Of a DNA stretch of 64,000 nucleotides, positions 51,671 to 61,041 are shown piece after piece. Each line of letters opens with the position of its first letter. Position 1 is the first letter of the stretch. The stretch is from Selenomonadales bacterium 4137-cl (lineage in GTDB: Bacteria > Bacillota > Negativicutes > Sporomusales > UBA7701): the NCBI GenBank assembly GCA_032334055.1, contig JAUOZS010000001.1, positions 2,950,501-3,014,500 on the forward strand. Direction: 5' to 3'. The notes under the pieces are model-generated. The model saw only the letters and a list, made by a program, of their open reading frames with translations. It was not told where the DNA came from and did not search any database. The translations under genes and the position numbers were made by a program.

Positions 51671-51689
51671 TGGTAAATCCTCCTAAAAG

Positions 51690-51722
51690 ATGTGGTGATA
51701 GCGGAGTGAAACCCTCCCACAT
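51690..51722 (-). promoter_or_regulatory. L1-site-like motif before rplA
   Basis: Minus strand GTGGGAGGGTTT...CTATCACCACAT, which folds by pairing GTGG with CCAC (an internal GGGAG stays free). It lies just before the rplA SD. A near copy is before rplK (52372-52404). The motif resembles the L1 rRNA target, so L1 autorepression is likely (inference). Confidence 0.65.
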
Positions 51723-51729
51723 TGCCCTC

Positions 51730-51905
51730 GGCTGATGATAGCCGGCCATCTGCGGCGTACCGCAACGGGCTGCCGCCCGTTCCAAGCGCTAACGCGCCGG
51801 GAACTCGCGTACTTAGCCCTGCGCATGCTCGCTCGGCGCACTAAAAAGTGCTGCCGCCGCTCGCATGCTCGGTCCGCCTTACATCCGACCGCCTCTGATC
51901 AGCCT
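51730..51905. repeat. Intergenic palindromic element, copy R6 (divergent)
   Basis: Left core GGCCATCTGCGGCGTACCGC, right core TCCGCCTTACATCCGACC. Arms GGCTGATGATAG and CTCTGATCAGCC pair over the first seven bases and partly beyond. The centre has several inverted repeats (CGGGCTGCCGCCCG, GCATGCTCG). It separates rplK from rplA. Confidence 0.7.
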
Positions 51906-51923
51906 CGAACTTTCCACCGTCGA

Positions 51924-52349
51924 CTACTCGACGATGTCGATGCCCATCGAACGCGCCGTGCCTTCGATCATCCGCATAGCGGCCTCGACGCTGGCAGCGT
52001 TGAGATCTTGCATCTTGGTCTCGGCGATTTCGCGCACCTTGGCCCGCGAAACCTTGGCGACCTTCTTCTTGTTCGGTTCGCCCGACGCCGTCTCGATACC
52101 GGCGGCCTTCTTAAGCAGAATCGCGGCCGGGGGCGTCTTGGTAATGAAAGTGAACGACCTGTCCTCAAACACGGTAATCTCTACCGGGATGATCAGGCCG
52201 GCCTGAGCCGCCGTCCTCTCGTTGAACTCCTTAACAAAAGCCATGATATTGACACCGGCTTGGCCGAGGGCGGGACCTACGGGCGGCGCCGGGGTAGCTT
52301 TACCGGCGGGAACCTGCAGCTTTACAAGCTTGACAACCTTTTTCGCCAT
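51924..52349 (-). CDS. rplK: 50S ribosomal protein L11
   Basis: A 141-aa protein of the GTPase centre, needed for stringent response. [24 protein letters not shown] is the conserved proline-rich N-domain, and [17 protein letters not shown] is typical. SD AAGGAGG is well placed. Confidence 0.98.
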   Translation of the reverse strand: MAKKVVKLVKLQVPAGKATPAPPVGPALGQAGVNIMAFVKEFNERTAAQAGLIIPVEITVFEDRSFTFITKTPPAAILLKKAAGIETASGEPNKKKVAKVSRAKVREIAETKMQDLNAASVEAAMRMIEGTARSMGIDIVE

Positions 52350-52371
52350 GGTTACACCTCCTTACCCTAAA

Positions 52372-52404
52372 ATGTGGTAATGGCGGGCCTGAGCCCTCCC
52401 ACTA
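52372..52404 (-). promoter_or_regulatory. L1-site-like motif before rplK
   Basis: Minus strand GTGGGAGGGCTC...CATTACCACATT, in the usual place for Firmicutes L11-L1 leaders. It lies just before the rplK SD. Confidence 0.7.
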
Positions 52405-52434
52405 TTGAACCGCCGCGAGGCGGCAGCACACCAT

Positions 52435-52968
52435 CTATAGTTTGTCGATCTGGGTATAGTCCAATTCGACCGGCGTCTCGCGCCCGAACATATTGACAAG
52501 CACCTTCAGCTTGCCGCGGTCGGGATAAACGTCGGTGACGGTCGCGGTCCAGTTCTCGAACGCGCCGGAAGTGATCCGGACCACTTCCTGCGGCTGAACG
52601 TCGATCTTCTTCGCCTTGACCTCTTCCATACCCATCGACTTGAGAATATTCTTGGCTTCGGACTGGGTAAGCGGAATGGGCTTCGAGCCCGACCCCACGA
52701 AACCAGTTACACCGGGGGTATTGCGCACGACATACCACGACCTGTCGTTGACGGTCATCTCGACAAGCACATACCCGGGGAAGACCTTCTTCTTCGAAAT
52801 CTTCTTCTTGCCGTCCTTGTACTCCACCTCGTCCTCCATAGGGACGAGCACGCGGAAAATCTCGTTTTCCATGCCCATGGAGTGGACCTTCTTCTCGAGA
52901 TTGGCCTTCACCTTATTCTCATAGCCCGAGTAAGTATGAATAACATACCACTTCTTATCAGATTCCAT
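52435..52968 (-). CDS. nusG: Transcription termination/antitermination factor NusG
   Basis: A 177-aa RNA polymerase-binding factor. The NGN domain starts KWYVIHTYSGYENKVKANLEKK, with FPGYVLVEM in the middle. The C-terminal KOW domain (FENWTATVTDVYPDRGKLKVLV) binds S10 or Rho. Its SD is weak, as the leader is GC-rich. Confidence 0.98.
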   Translation of the reverse strand: MESDKKWYVIHTYSGYENKVKANLEKKVHSMGMENEIFRVLVPMEDEVEYKDGKKKISKKKVFPGYVLVEMTVNDRSWYVVRNTPGVTGFVGSGSKPIPLTQSEAKNILKSMGMEEVKAKKIDVQPQEVVRITSGAFENWTATVTDVYPDRGKLKVLVNMFGRETPVELDYTQIDKL

Positions 52969-53013
52969 CGCAGCAGGGCCGCGCGGAGCGGGCCCCCACC
53001 CCCTTAGCAGCTA

Positions 53014-53232
53014 TCACCGTCTTAACAGTAACTTCAGAGTCTCGGCAAAACCGGTATCCATCAACCAAATGACAAGTGCGGCCACAATAACAGAAATAAA
53101 AACAACCCCCGTGTAGGCGGAGAGTTCCTTCTTATCCGGCCAAGACACTTTTTTGAGTTCGGCTCTGACCTCCCGCAAATAGCGCTTCATGCCGGAGGTT
53201 CTTGTTTTAATGGCTGTTTCCTGGGCAGTCAC
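53014..53232 (-). CDS. secE: Protein translocase subunit SecE
   Basis: A 72-aa, single-helix subunit of SecYEG. The conserved amphipathic KRYLREVRAELKKVSWPDKKE precedes the membrane helix (about residues 42-60). Start is a GTG at 53232; the first 13 residues are not conserved, so the start is less certain than the gene. Confidence 0.95.
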   Translation of the reverse strand: MTAQETAIKTRTSGMKRYLREVRAELKKVSWPDKKELSAYTGVVFISVIVAALVIWLMDTGFAETLKLLLRR

Positions 53233-53278
53233 TTTCTCACATCCCTCTCAATACTGCCAGTCACATGCAAAAACCGTG

Positions 53279-53354
53279 TGGCAGGGGCAGTAGGACTTGA
53301 ACCCACAACCAACGGTTTTGGAGACCGCTACTCTACCAATTGAGCTATGCCCCT
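53279..53354 (-). tRNA. trnW: tRNA-Trp (CCA)
   Basis: Cloverleaf with acceptor AGGGGCA/TGCCCCT, anticodon loop TCTCCAAAA (CCA) and T-loop GGGTTCAAGTCCT; the 3' CCA is encoded. It lies between rpmG and secE, as in many Firmicutes. Confidence 0.97.
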
Positions 53355-53382
53355 ACTTATGTTAATTCAGCTTAATTATAGA

Positions 53383-53532
53383 TTACTTAGTTTCCTTGTG
53401 CAAAGTATGTTTCTTGCAGAACTTGCAGAATTTGTTAAACTCCAGACGGTCCGGGTCGTTCTTCTTGTTCTTGTTGCTCTGATAATTGCGCTGCTTGCAC
53501 TCGGTACAGGCAACGGTAATCGCCACACGCAT
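53383..53532 (-). CDS. rpmG: 50S ribosomal protein L33 (zinc-binding form)
   Basis: A 49-aa protein beginning [17 protein letters not shown] and ending [14 protein letters not shown], with two CxxC pairs (C+ form). It is first in the rpmG-tRNA-Trp-secE-nusG run and has its own promoter. Confidence 0.96.
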   Translation of the reverse strand: MRVAITVACTECKQRNYQSNKNKKNDPDRLEFNKFCKFCKKHTLHKETK

Positions 53533-53572
53533 CGTTTCCACCTCACTTGCTAGTCATAAATGTCGCTAATAT

Positions 53573-53602
53573 AGAGTATCACAACAGTTACGGACATGTC
53601 AA
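53573..53602 (-). promoter_or_regulatory. Sigma-A promoter of rpmG-secE-nusG
   Basis: TTGACA (53597-53602), 18-base spacer with TG before the -10, TACTCT (53573-53578), minus strand. The rest of the 53533-53758 gap shows only the VOC terminator. Confidence 0.8.
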
Positions 53603-53712
53603 TAGTCCAGTACACGCATCCGTGTTTGTCATGCCTACGGCGGCTGATAAACGTCGCCTGACGTTATACTCGCTTCCCGACGACCGCGGCGGTCTAGACA
53701 AAGAAAGACATG

Positions 53713-53732
53713 GGCAGGGTTTCCCCTGCCCA
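53713..53732 (-). terminator. Terminator after the VOC gene
   Basis: GGGCAGGG (53713-53720) pairs with CCCTGCCC (53725-53732) around four bases; on the minus strand ATGTCTTTCTTTG follows. Ends the tuf-VOC transcript. Confidence 0.7.
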
Positions 53733-53758
53733 ATAATTATGCCTAATATAATGGGCGT

Positions 53759-54145
53759 TTATTCCTGCCTGATAAATGTCAGCAGATAACCGTCGAGGTC
53801 GCGGACGGTGAACTGGCGCATCCCGTACTCGGTCGTGAAGACCGGCCTTGCCACCGCGGCTCCGGCCGCCGTCACCCGTTCATAGTAAGCGTCGATGTCG
53901 CCGTCGAGCCTCACGTTGAGATCCACGCCCCGGCCCCGCGGCCAGACCGCCGCCTCCATCCCGTACTTGGCCGCGAACCCTGTCGCCGCTTCGAGCATCA
54001 ACCGCGCACCCTCGTACCCTATCGTGGCGAAAACCGGCTCAGTCGACGGATAAACAAACTCGCGGGCAAACAGCAGCCTCTGCTCGTAATACTCCACCGC
54101 CGCCCGCACATCGTCCACCGCCAGCAGCGGCACGAAAGAGGCCAC
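53759..54145 (-). CDS. VOC-family (glyoxalase/dioxygenase-fold) protein
   Basis: A 128-aa single-module VOC protein: two beta-alpha-beta-beta-beta units, with ending TVRDLDGYLLTFIRQE typical of the family. The metal/ligand residues cannot be assigned with confidence, and the substrate is unknown. The GTG start lies one base past the tuf stop (TAGGGTGG), so it is co-transcribed and coupled with tuf, an unusual partner. Confidence 0.85.
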   Translation of the reverse strand: MASFVPLLAVDDVRAAVEYYEQRLLFAREFVYPSTEPVFATIGYEGARLMLEAATGFAAKYGMEAAVWPRGRGVDLNVRLDGDIDAYYERVTAAGAAVARPVFTTEYGMRQFTVRDLDGYLLTFIRQE

Positions 54146-54146
54146 C

Positions 54147-55349
<1,203 letters not shown>

Positions 55350-55477
55350 ATTTCTCTTCCTCCTTAACCCTAGTCGCCTGCACGCGGTAACAGCACTAGT
55401 ATTTTACAAAACAAGGATATTCTATAAGTGAAGGTAAATTCCTGCATACCCCTCCCGCCAACCTGCCGGCCGCGACG

Positions 55478-55510
55478 CAAAAAAAGCCCCGTCCGCAGAC
55501 GAGGCGCAAA
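55478..55510 (-). terminator. Terminator after the PrcB-like gene
   Basis: GCCTCGTC pairs with GACGGGGC (one G-T) on the minus strand and runs into TTTTTTT. It isolates the gene from tuf. Confidence 0.85.
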
Positions 55511-55529
55511 AATATGAAATTCACATAAA

Positions 55530-56507
55530 TCAGCGCGGCACCACCGTATACGTCACCAGCACCGTCCCGTACTGATCCACGAACGCAATGCGGACAGGCT
55601 TTCTAAAATCGAGGTTCGCCCGATCCACCGCCAGGAAATCGTCCGTCTTGGTCGCCGCCGTATCGCCGTCCCGCGGGCTCTTCGTCCGCACCGTCACCGT
55701 CAGGTCGTTGCCGCTCCGCACCACCTTGGCGATACCCACCCCGTAACCCTGCGGCGACACCGAGCCGACATGGGCGAACAACAGCATCTGGCGACCGAAA
55801 TCCAGCCTGTCCAGCACGGCGCCCGGCACGGTCGTCGTCAGGCCGGCCGGCCGCGGGTCCTGCAGCGCGATCCCGAACGCCATATCGGCCGGATAAACCG
55901 CCTCTGCCCAGCTCCACTCGCTAAAAGCGGCTGTCTCGAAAATCGTCGTCCGCTCGGCCGGAGCGGCCGGCACAGGCAGCAGCGCCGCACCGGGGAAAAA
56001 GCTGGCCGGCGTATAGGTCGCCGGGTGATTCCGGTCGCCGATCCCGCGGATGGTCGTGATAACCCAGGAGCCGCCGTCCCGCTCCAGATCGACCTTAAAC
56101 GTCTGCCCGTCGTGCCTTACCCGCACCGTCGCCCTGTTGCCCGTCTTCGACATCAGCGAAAACGAATCGCTGCGAACATCGAAGCCGAACGTCGCCGCAT
56201 TATCCATCACCACCTGCACCGGGCTGCGCGCCTCCCACCGGTCGCGGTCCCGCCAGTCCCGGTCCCTCCGGTCATGGTCGCGGTCGCGCTCCCGGTCGCG
56301 TTCCCTGGCCTGCGCCTCCACCCCGCCGCCCTGGTCCTGCGCCGCGGCATCCGCGGCGCTCTCCACTGCCGGGGCGGGCGCGGCCAGCACCTTCGCCACC
56401 GGGAACCCGTGCAGCAGGGCCGTGGACATCACCGCCGCCCCCGCCACCGCGGCCGCCATCTTCCGATAACGGCGCCTCAGGCGTCTTCGCTTCGTCGTCG
56501 TATGCAT
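55530..56507 (-). CDS. Exported PrcB-like protein with an Arg-Asp-rich linker
   Basis: A 325-aa protein. The N-terminus has a basic stretch (KRRRLRRRYRK) and a signal or anchor (MAAAVAGAAVMSTALLHG...VLA). A linker of about 30 residues alternates Arg and Asp (RERDRERDRDHDRRDRD). A first small domain follows (about 90-150), and the last 80 residues (GYGVGIAKVVRSGNDLTVTV) resemble the PrcB C-terminal domain. Function is unknown. Start at 56507 follows GGGAGGGG. It lies between the tRNA cluster and tuf with a terminator on both sides, so it is its own unit. Confidence 0.75.
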   Translation of the reverse strand: MHTTTKRRRLRRRYRKMAAAVAGAAVMSTALLHGFPVAKVLAAPAPAVESAADAAAQDQGGGVEAQARERDRERDRDHDRRDRDWRDRDRWEARSPVQVVMDNAATFGFDVRSDSFSLMSKTGNRATVRVRHDGQTFKVDLERDGGSWVITTIRGIGDRNHPATYTPASFFPGAALLPVPAAPAERTTIFETAAFSEWSWAEAVYPADMAFGIALQDPRPAGLTTTVPGAVLDRLDFGRQMLLFAHVGSVSPQGYGVGIAKVVRSGNDLTVTVRTKSPRDGDTAATKTDDFLAVDRANLDFRKPVRIAFVDQYGTVLVTYTVVPR

Positions 56508-56607
56508 AAATTCCCCTCCCCGCGAGATAGGTTCATTTTTATTCTTCGCATCCGGGGAGAAGGATTTGCAAAGCATATATTGGAATTACCCCCGCGACAC
56601 AAACGCG

Positions 56608-56639
56608 ACAAAACCCCCGCATCCCTGCGGGGGTTTTGT
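56608..56639. terminator. Terminator after the tRNA cluster
   Basis: Perfect 14-bp stem ACAAAACCCCCGCA (56608-56621) with 56626-56639, loop of four. TTTT lies within the outer stem on both strands, so it can act both ways. Confidence 0.85.
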
Positions 56640-56645
56640 CCTAAA

Positions 56646-56722
56646 TGGTGGCGGCGCACGGATTTGAACCGCGGACCCAGCGGGTATGAACCGCTTGCTC
56701 TAGCCAACTGAGCTACGCCGCC
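56646..56722 (-). tRNA. trnM: tRNA-Met (CAT), elongator
   Basis: Acceptor GGCGGCG/CGCCGCC, anticodon loop TTCATAC, encoded CCA. The fully paired first position and length fit an elongator, not the initiator. Confidence 0.95.
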
Positions 56723-56730
56723 AAAAAAAA

Positions 56731-56806
56731 TGGAGCTAGTGACCGGGATTGAACCGGTGACCTTATCCTTACCAAGGATACGCTCTACCAACTGAGCTAC
56801 ACCAGC
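56731..56806 (-). tRNA. trnT: tRNA-Thr (GGT)
   Basis: Acceptor GCTGGTG/CACTAGC (one G-T), anticodon loop TTGGTAA, encoded CCA. Confidence 0.96.
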
Positions 56807-56847
56807 ATTTATTATCGGCCGGCAAAAAGCGCCGGCCGGATATTAAC

Positions 56848-56924
<77 letters not shown>

Positions 56925-56961
56925 ATGTGCAAGAGCCAATCTCCAGTTATTGAGGTAAGTG

Positions 56962-57046
56962 TGGTGGAGGGGGGTGGATTCGAACCACCGAAGCGAAACG
57001 CGGCAGATTTACAGTCTGCTCCCTTTAGCCACTCGGGAACCCCTCC
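56962..57046 (-). tRNA. trnY: tRNA-Tyr (GTA)
   Basis: An 85-base class II tRNA with a long variable arm; acceptor GGAGGGG/CCCCTCC, anticodon loop CTGTAAA, encoded CCA. Confidence 0.97.
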
Positions 57047-57057
57047 GTATTATACTG

Positions 57058-57133
57058 TGGAGCTGGCGAAGGGAATCGAACCCCCAACCGCGGGTTTACA
57101 AAACCCGTGCTCTGCCAATTGAGCTACGCCAGC
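57058..57133 (-). tRNA. trnT: tRNA-Thr (TGT)
   Basis: Acceptor GCTGGCG/CGCCAGC, anticodon loop TTTGTAA, encoded CCA. First gene of the tRNA transcript. Confidence 0.97.
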
Positions 57134-57163
57134 GAAAGAGTGCGTCGTTTAGTGACAAAAGTT

Positions 57164-57192
57164 ATTATATAATAACCGTCTCGTTATGTCAA
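57164..57192 (-). promoter_or_regulatory. Consensus sigma-A promoter of the tRNA cluster
   Basis: TTGACA (57187-57192), 17-base spacer, TATAAT (57164-57169) on the minus strand, a full consensus, fitting for stable RNA. The 57134-57533 gap also holds the HD-GYP promoter and no gene. Confidence 0.95.
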
Positions 57193-57413
57193 TACACCGC
57201 CGCAATTTCCTGACGGAACCTATTGGGCTCGTTCCACCTGACGAGAATTAAGTTTACCATACCTCTCCCGCTTGCGCAAGTGGTAAATCGTGTATTTTTT
57301 ACCCCCGTTCCTGCAGCTAGCCTGCCCGCCTGCATCGCCCTTGGCGCGCCTCTCCGCCGACGCCTCGGCTCTTAATTTTGTCGAAAATTGGAGAAAAGTT
57401 CCTTGATTTTTGA

Positions 57414-57419
57414 TATAAT
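57414..57419 (+). promoter_or_regulatory. Extended -10 promoter of the HD-GYP gene
   Basis: TTTTTGATATAAT: a TG one base before TATAAT on the plus strand, about 115 bases before the start codon. No good -35 is seen. Confidence 0.6.
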
Positions 57420-57533
57420 CTTAATGCAACACAAACCATCCGACGGCCGCAGGCAATGCCCTCCAGCCATGTCAAGCCCGGCCGTGATCGCACCTTTGCC
57501 AGTCACGACTAAGCTTGGAGGGATATAACGCCT

Positions 57534-58616
57534 ATGGCAACCATCCTACTGCCGACAAATGCCCTCAAACCCGGAATGACGGTAGCGGAAAGCGTGTGCA
57601 GCGACAGACAGGTCATCCTGCAGGAAAACACCATCCTCACCAGCAACATCATCCGCCGCCTCGCTTCGTGGCACGTTCGCAGCGTACGGGTCAACCAGGA
57701 ACCGAGCTACGGGGACGGCGCCCAGACCATCGCCCACCTCAGCGCCGAATTCGTCAAGGACAACCCCGCCTTTTTCACTCAGTACGCCAAAGCCATCGCC
57801 TCCGCCGGCAAACTCTTCCACCTCATGCGCGAAAACCAGGCCGTACCTTTCCAGGAGCTTGGCCGGCTCGCCACCGTCGACCTCTACAACCTGCTGCGCA
57901 GCAAGAGCCTCCTCGGCAACCTCTACCGCCTCAAATCCTACACCGATTACACCTTCATGCACGCCGTCGACGTCGGCCTCCTCGCCGGCCTCCTGGCCAT
58001 CTGGAACGGCCTGCCCGAAGAAGAAGTAAAAACCCTCATCCTCTGCGGCCTCATGCACGACATCGGCAAATCGCAGATACCCCTGTCCATCCTCGACAAA
58101 CCGGGCAAACTCACCCCCGAAGAACGGAAAACCATCATCCTCCACCCTGAATACGGCTACTACATGACCAAAAGCATCCCCGGCATCCTCCCCGACGTGC
58201 AGTACGCCGTCTGGCACCACCACGAACGGGAAAGCGGCGAAGGCTATCCGGGAAGACTGCGCGGCGACCGCATCCACCCTTACGCCAAGATTATCGCCAT
58301 CGCCGACACCTACGACGCCCTCACCACCGACAAAGCCTACCAGAAAAGCGTCACCCCCTTCCAGGCGCTCGAAACCCTGCAAGACCTGATGTTCGTCCAT
58401 CTTGAGCGCAAACTCTGCCAGACCTTCATCCGCAATATCCTTTACAGCCTGATGGGCTCCACCGTCCTCTTAAGCGACGGCGCCCAGGCCGAAGTGCTGC
58501 AAACGGCCCACTACATGTCCTGCAAACCCGTAGTCGCCACCAACAACGGCGTCATCGCCGACCTCCACCTCAGCAACAGAACGACCATCGTCGAAGTCCT
58601 CAAATTCCGCCAATAG
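57534..58616 (+). CDS. HD-GYP domain protein (probable c-di-GMP phosphodiesterase)
   Basis: A 360-aa cytosolic protein. Residues 1-120 have no domain I can name. The HD-GYP domain follows with His143, His175-Asp176 (LMHDIGKS), His204 (ILHPEYGYYM), HHHE at 228-231 and GYP at 237-239, then ADTYDALTTDKAY. All metal and GYP residues are intact, so c-di-GMP hydrolysis is likely. No receiver or sensor domain is obvious. GGAGGG precedes the ATG by 11 bases. Confidence 0.93.
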   Translation: MATILLPTNALKPGMTVAESVCSDRQVILQENTILTSNIIRRLASWHVRSVRVNQEPSYGDGAQTIAHLSAEFVKDNPAFFTQYAKAIASAGKLFHLMRENQAVPFQELGRLATVDLYNLLRSKSLLGNLYRLKSYTDYTFMHAVDVGLLAGLLAIWNGLPEEEVKTLILCGLMHDIGKSQIPLSILDKPGKLTPEERKTIILHPEYGYYMTKSIPGILPDVQYAVWHHHERESGEGYPGRLRGDRIHPYAKIIAIADTYDALTTDKAYQKSVTPFQALETLQDLMFVHLERKLCQTFIRNILYSLMGSTVLLSDGAQAEVLQTAHYMSCKPVVATNNGVIADLHLSNRTTIVEVLKFRQ

Positions 58617-58647
58617 CTTAGATTGCCGTTAAAAACCCCAAACCAAA

Positions 58648-58667
58648 AGCCCCGCACCCGCGGGGCT
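58648..58667. terminator. Two-way terminator between HD-GYP and metallophosphoesterase genes
   Basis: AGCCCCGC pairs with GCGGGGCT around ACCC; CTCTTATT follows on the plus strand and TTTTGG on the minus strand. Confidence 0.75.
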
Positions 58668-58692
58668 CTCTTATTACTCCTCCTTGCGGACC

Positions 58693-59892
58693 TCAAGCCC
58701 GCAAAGTAAACACGCTTATCTCCGGCGGACACCCCAGCCGGAACGGAAACCAGTGCCCCGCGCCGCTCGACACATACCCCCACAGATCGTCCTGCCGGTA
58801 CAGACCGCGCACGTACCGATGCAGCGACACCAGCGGCCTGCCGCCGATCACCACCTGGCCGCCGTGCGAATGCCCGGCCAGCGTAAGCGGCACCTGCCCG
58901 GCGAACCCGTCGATGAGGAAATCGGGATGGTGGGCGATCAACACCCGGACCGCGCCGGCCGGCACGCCCCGGTTGGCGGCCGCGAAACACTCCTGCCGCC
59001 GTTCGTCCGGGATATTCAAGCTGCGGCGGGCGCTCTCCGCCGGCGGGTAATCCACGCCCAGCAGATATAGCGGCCGCTCGCCCGGTACGATCTCGGCGCT
59101 TGCGTTCTTGAGGATCTTAATCCCCCCCGCCCGCAGCGTCGCCTCGACCAGACGGGGATCGCGGAAATACTCGTGATTGCCCCAGCAAAAATACACCCCG
59201 TGGGGAACGTCCGCCTGCAGCGCCGCCAGTCGCTCGACCGCCGGAGCGATCTGACTGAGATCGTCCACGAAATCGCCGGTCATCACCATCAGATCCGGCT
59301 TCTCGGCCCGCAGGCGCGCACACACCGTCTCCAGCCTCGTCAGATCGAAATACGGCCCCACATGCGTATCGCTCACCTGGCCGATTCGGAAGCCGTCAAG
59401 ACCGGCAGGCAGTCCCGACACAACCACCGAGTGGCGGACGACCGCCAGCTCGGCCTGGGCGCTGTAAACTCCCTTCGCCCCCGGCACGAACGCAACCAGC
59501 GGCACCGCCGCCAGCGCGCCGCTGATAAAAGCGCGGCGGCTCATACCCGGCTCCGCCGGCGCCGTCTCCTTCCCCCTCGCCCGCCGCCTGTCCCAGCGGT
59601 CCACAGCGTAAAACAGCGGCTGCAGAACGATCAGGACAAGCTGCCCGCACAGCCACACCAGCGCGCCGTATATAAGGAAGATAAGCAGCTCCTGACCCGG
59701 CTCGGCCGTCCACGGGCGGCGCGGCCAGCCGAAAACCATCACCAGCGCCGCGGCCGCCGTCAGCAGCAGGTACGCCCGCCGCACAAACCTGCCGCGCCAG
59801 AAAATGAACAACCGCGCCAGCAGCCGGTAATTAAGCCAACTCAAAAACACCGTCAGCGCCAGCAGCGAAAAAATGGCCACAACAAAACGCAT
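58693..59892 (-). CDS. Membrane-anchored metallophosphoesterase (YkuE-like)
   Basis: A 399-aa protein. Three or four hydrophobic helices fill the first 110 residues; a twin-arginine-like MSRRAFISGALAAVPLVAF follows at about 125. The calcineurin-type domain has all metal motifs: VSDTHVG, TGDFVDD, WGNHEYF, IAHHPDF and AGHSHGGQ. Substrate unknown; related proteins cleave UDP-diacylglucosamine or other phosphodiesters. Start set at 59892 (MRFVVAIFSL), near GGAGG; the frame is open further upstream without support. Confidence 0.9.
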   Translation of the reverse strand: MRFVVAIFSLLALTVFLSWLNYRLLARLFIFWRGRFVRRAYLLLTAAAALVMVFGWPRRPWTAEPGQELLIFLIYGALVWLCGQLVLIVLQPLFYAVDRWDRRRARGKETAPAEPGMSRRAFISGALAAVPLVAFVPGAKGVYSAQAELAVVRHSVVVSGLPAGLDGFRIGQVSDTHVGPYFDLTRLETVCARLRAEKPDLMVMTGDFVDDLSQIAPAVERLAALQADVPHGVYFCWGNHEYFRDPRLVEATLRAGGIKILKNASAEIVPGERPLYLLGVDYPPAESARRSLNIPDERRQECFAAANRGVPAGAVRVLIAHHPDFLIDGFAGQVPLTLAGHSHGGQVVIGGRPLVSLHRYVRGLYRQDDLWGYVSSGAGHWFPFRLGCPPEISVFTLRA

Positions 59893-60037
59893 CCATACCT
59901 CCGTTACCTTATCGACATACAATACAACCTTTGACACCCGCCGCCCCGATACCTGCCTCATCCCCCCGCCATAATCTTCCCCGTTCCGCCGCCGGAAATA
60001 AGCCGGTCGGCCCTCGAAAACGCCGCCTGCCGCATGG

Positions 60038-60043
60038 TATAAT
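60038..60043 (+). promoter_or_regulatory. Extended -10 promoter of the MBL-fold gene
   Basis: ATGGTATAAT on the plus strand (TGG-TATAAT). The leader is about 45 bases and contains two hairpins around the Shine-Dalgarno (60047-60065 and 60074-60090). Confidence 0.6.
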
Positions 60044-60095
60044 TATCCTGAAATCCCAATTCAGGAGGTGACGGCGGGACCACGTCCCGCGCCCA

Positions 60096-60836
60096 ATGAC
60101 CGACACCGTCCGCATCCACGACCTGGCCCTCGACGCCGACATGTTCGGCACCAGCATCACCATCCACCCCGTCCTCCTCTGGGACGCAACCGACGGCGCC
60201 ACCCTCGTCGACGCCGGCGTCCCCGGTCTTTTCCCCCTCCTCCGGCAGGCTGTCGAACGCGCCGGCGTCCCCTTCCGCCAGCTCCGCCGCGTCATCCTCA
60301 CCCACCAGGACTGGGACCACACCGGCGCCCTGCCCGACATCCTCGCCGCCGGCGAAGGCATCACCGTCTGCGCCCACCGCCTCGAAAAACCCTACATCGA
60401 AGGCGCCCTGCCCAACTACAAACTCACCCCCGAAAAAATCGCCGCCCGCATCGCCGCCCTCCCGCCCGAGGCACAGCCCAAGGCGGCCGCCGTCTTTGCC
60501 GCCCTCCCCGTCTCCCCCGTGCACCGCGCCCTCGTAGACGGCGAGCTCCTCCCCTTCCACGGCGGCCTCGAAGTCATCCACACGCCCGGCCACACGCCCG
60601 GCAACCTCTGCCTCTACCTCAAAAACCGCCGCCTCCTCATCGCCGGCGACCAACTCCGCGTCGTCGACGGCGCCCTCGTCGGCCCCGCTCCCGAGCACAC
60701 CCCCGACATGCCGACAGCCCTCACCTCGCTCAAAAAACTCGCCGCCTACGACATCGACCGCGTCCTCTGCTACCACGGCGGCCCGTACGGGCCAAACGCC
60801 GCCCCCAGCATCGCCACCCTCGTCGGCTGCCGATAA
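60096..60836 (+). CDS. MBL-fold metallo-hydrolase
   Basis: A 246-aa single-domain metallo-beta-lactamase-fold protein. Metal motifs: THQDWDHTG (the HxDxDH variant), HTPGHTPGN, AGDQL and CYHGGP. Substrate cannot be told. Start at ATG 60096 has AGGAGG 27 bases upstream, but a 7-bp hairpin lies between them (60074-60080 with 60084-60090), leaving ten unpaired bases. The stop codon lies inside the left arm of repeat R7, so the last residues (VGCR) come from the element or its target. Confidence 0.9.
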   Translation: MTDTVRIHDLALDADMFGTSITIHPVLLWDATDGATLVDAGVPGLFPLLRQAVERAGVPFRQLRRVILTHQDWDHTGALPDILAAGEGITVCAHRLEKPYIEGALPNYKLTPEKIAARIAALPPEAQPKAAAVFAALPVSPVHRALVDGELLPFHGGLEVIHTPGHTPGNLCLYLKNRRLLIAGDQLRVVDGALVGPAPEHTPDMPTALTSLKKLAAYDIDRVLCYHGGPYGPNAAPSIATLVGCR

Positions 60837-60944
60837 GGCCCCATCTGCTGCGTTGCTCCTCGACTGCCATCCTCAGCGTACGTTCGTGTACGCTTCCGGT
60901 GTCAGCCTCCGGTGCGCCTTGCATCTGAAGCCTTCTCGGCAACC
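60825..60944. repeat. Intergenic palindromic element, copy R7
   Basis: Left core CCCCATCTGCTGCGTTGC, right core GTGCGCCTTGCATCTGAAG. Arms GGCTGCCGATAAGGC and GCCTTCTCGGCAACC pair with two mismatches. Centre AGCGTACG-TTCG-TGTACGCT. Left arm includes the end of the MBL-fold gene. Confidence 0.87.
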
Positions 60945-60998
60945 TTGGCTAGTCCCTATTTCGCTTATAGAGCCGGGCCGCTCTCACCCCGGAAACAT

Positions 60999-61026
60999 AA
61001 AGGCTGCTCCGTTTGGAGCAGCCTTT
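60999..61026 (-). terminator. Hairpin terminator after the 84-residue unknown gene
   Basis: Perfect 12-bp stem AAAGGCTGCTCC with GGAGCAGCCTTT, four-base loop, followed on the minus strand by only a short T run (TTTATG). It lies 15 bases past the stop. Confidence 0.75.
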
Positions 61027-61041
61027 ATCATATATATTGCG

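Noticed and set aside
60068..60928. A 286-residue frame starting at the GTG inside the SD of the MBL-fold gene
   Set aside because: Composition is Pro/Arg/His-rich, typical of a shifted frame, while the other frame has full MBL motifs.
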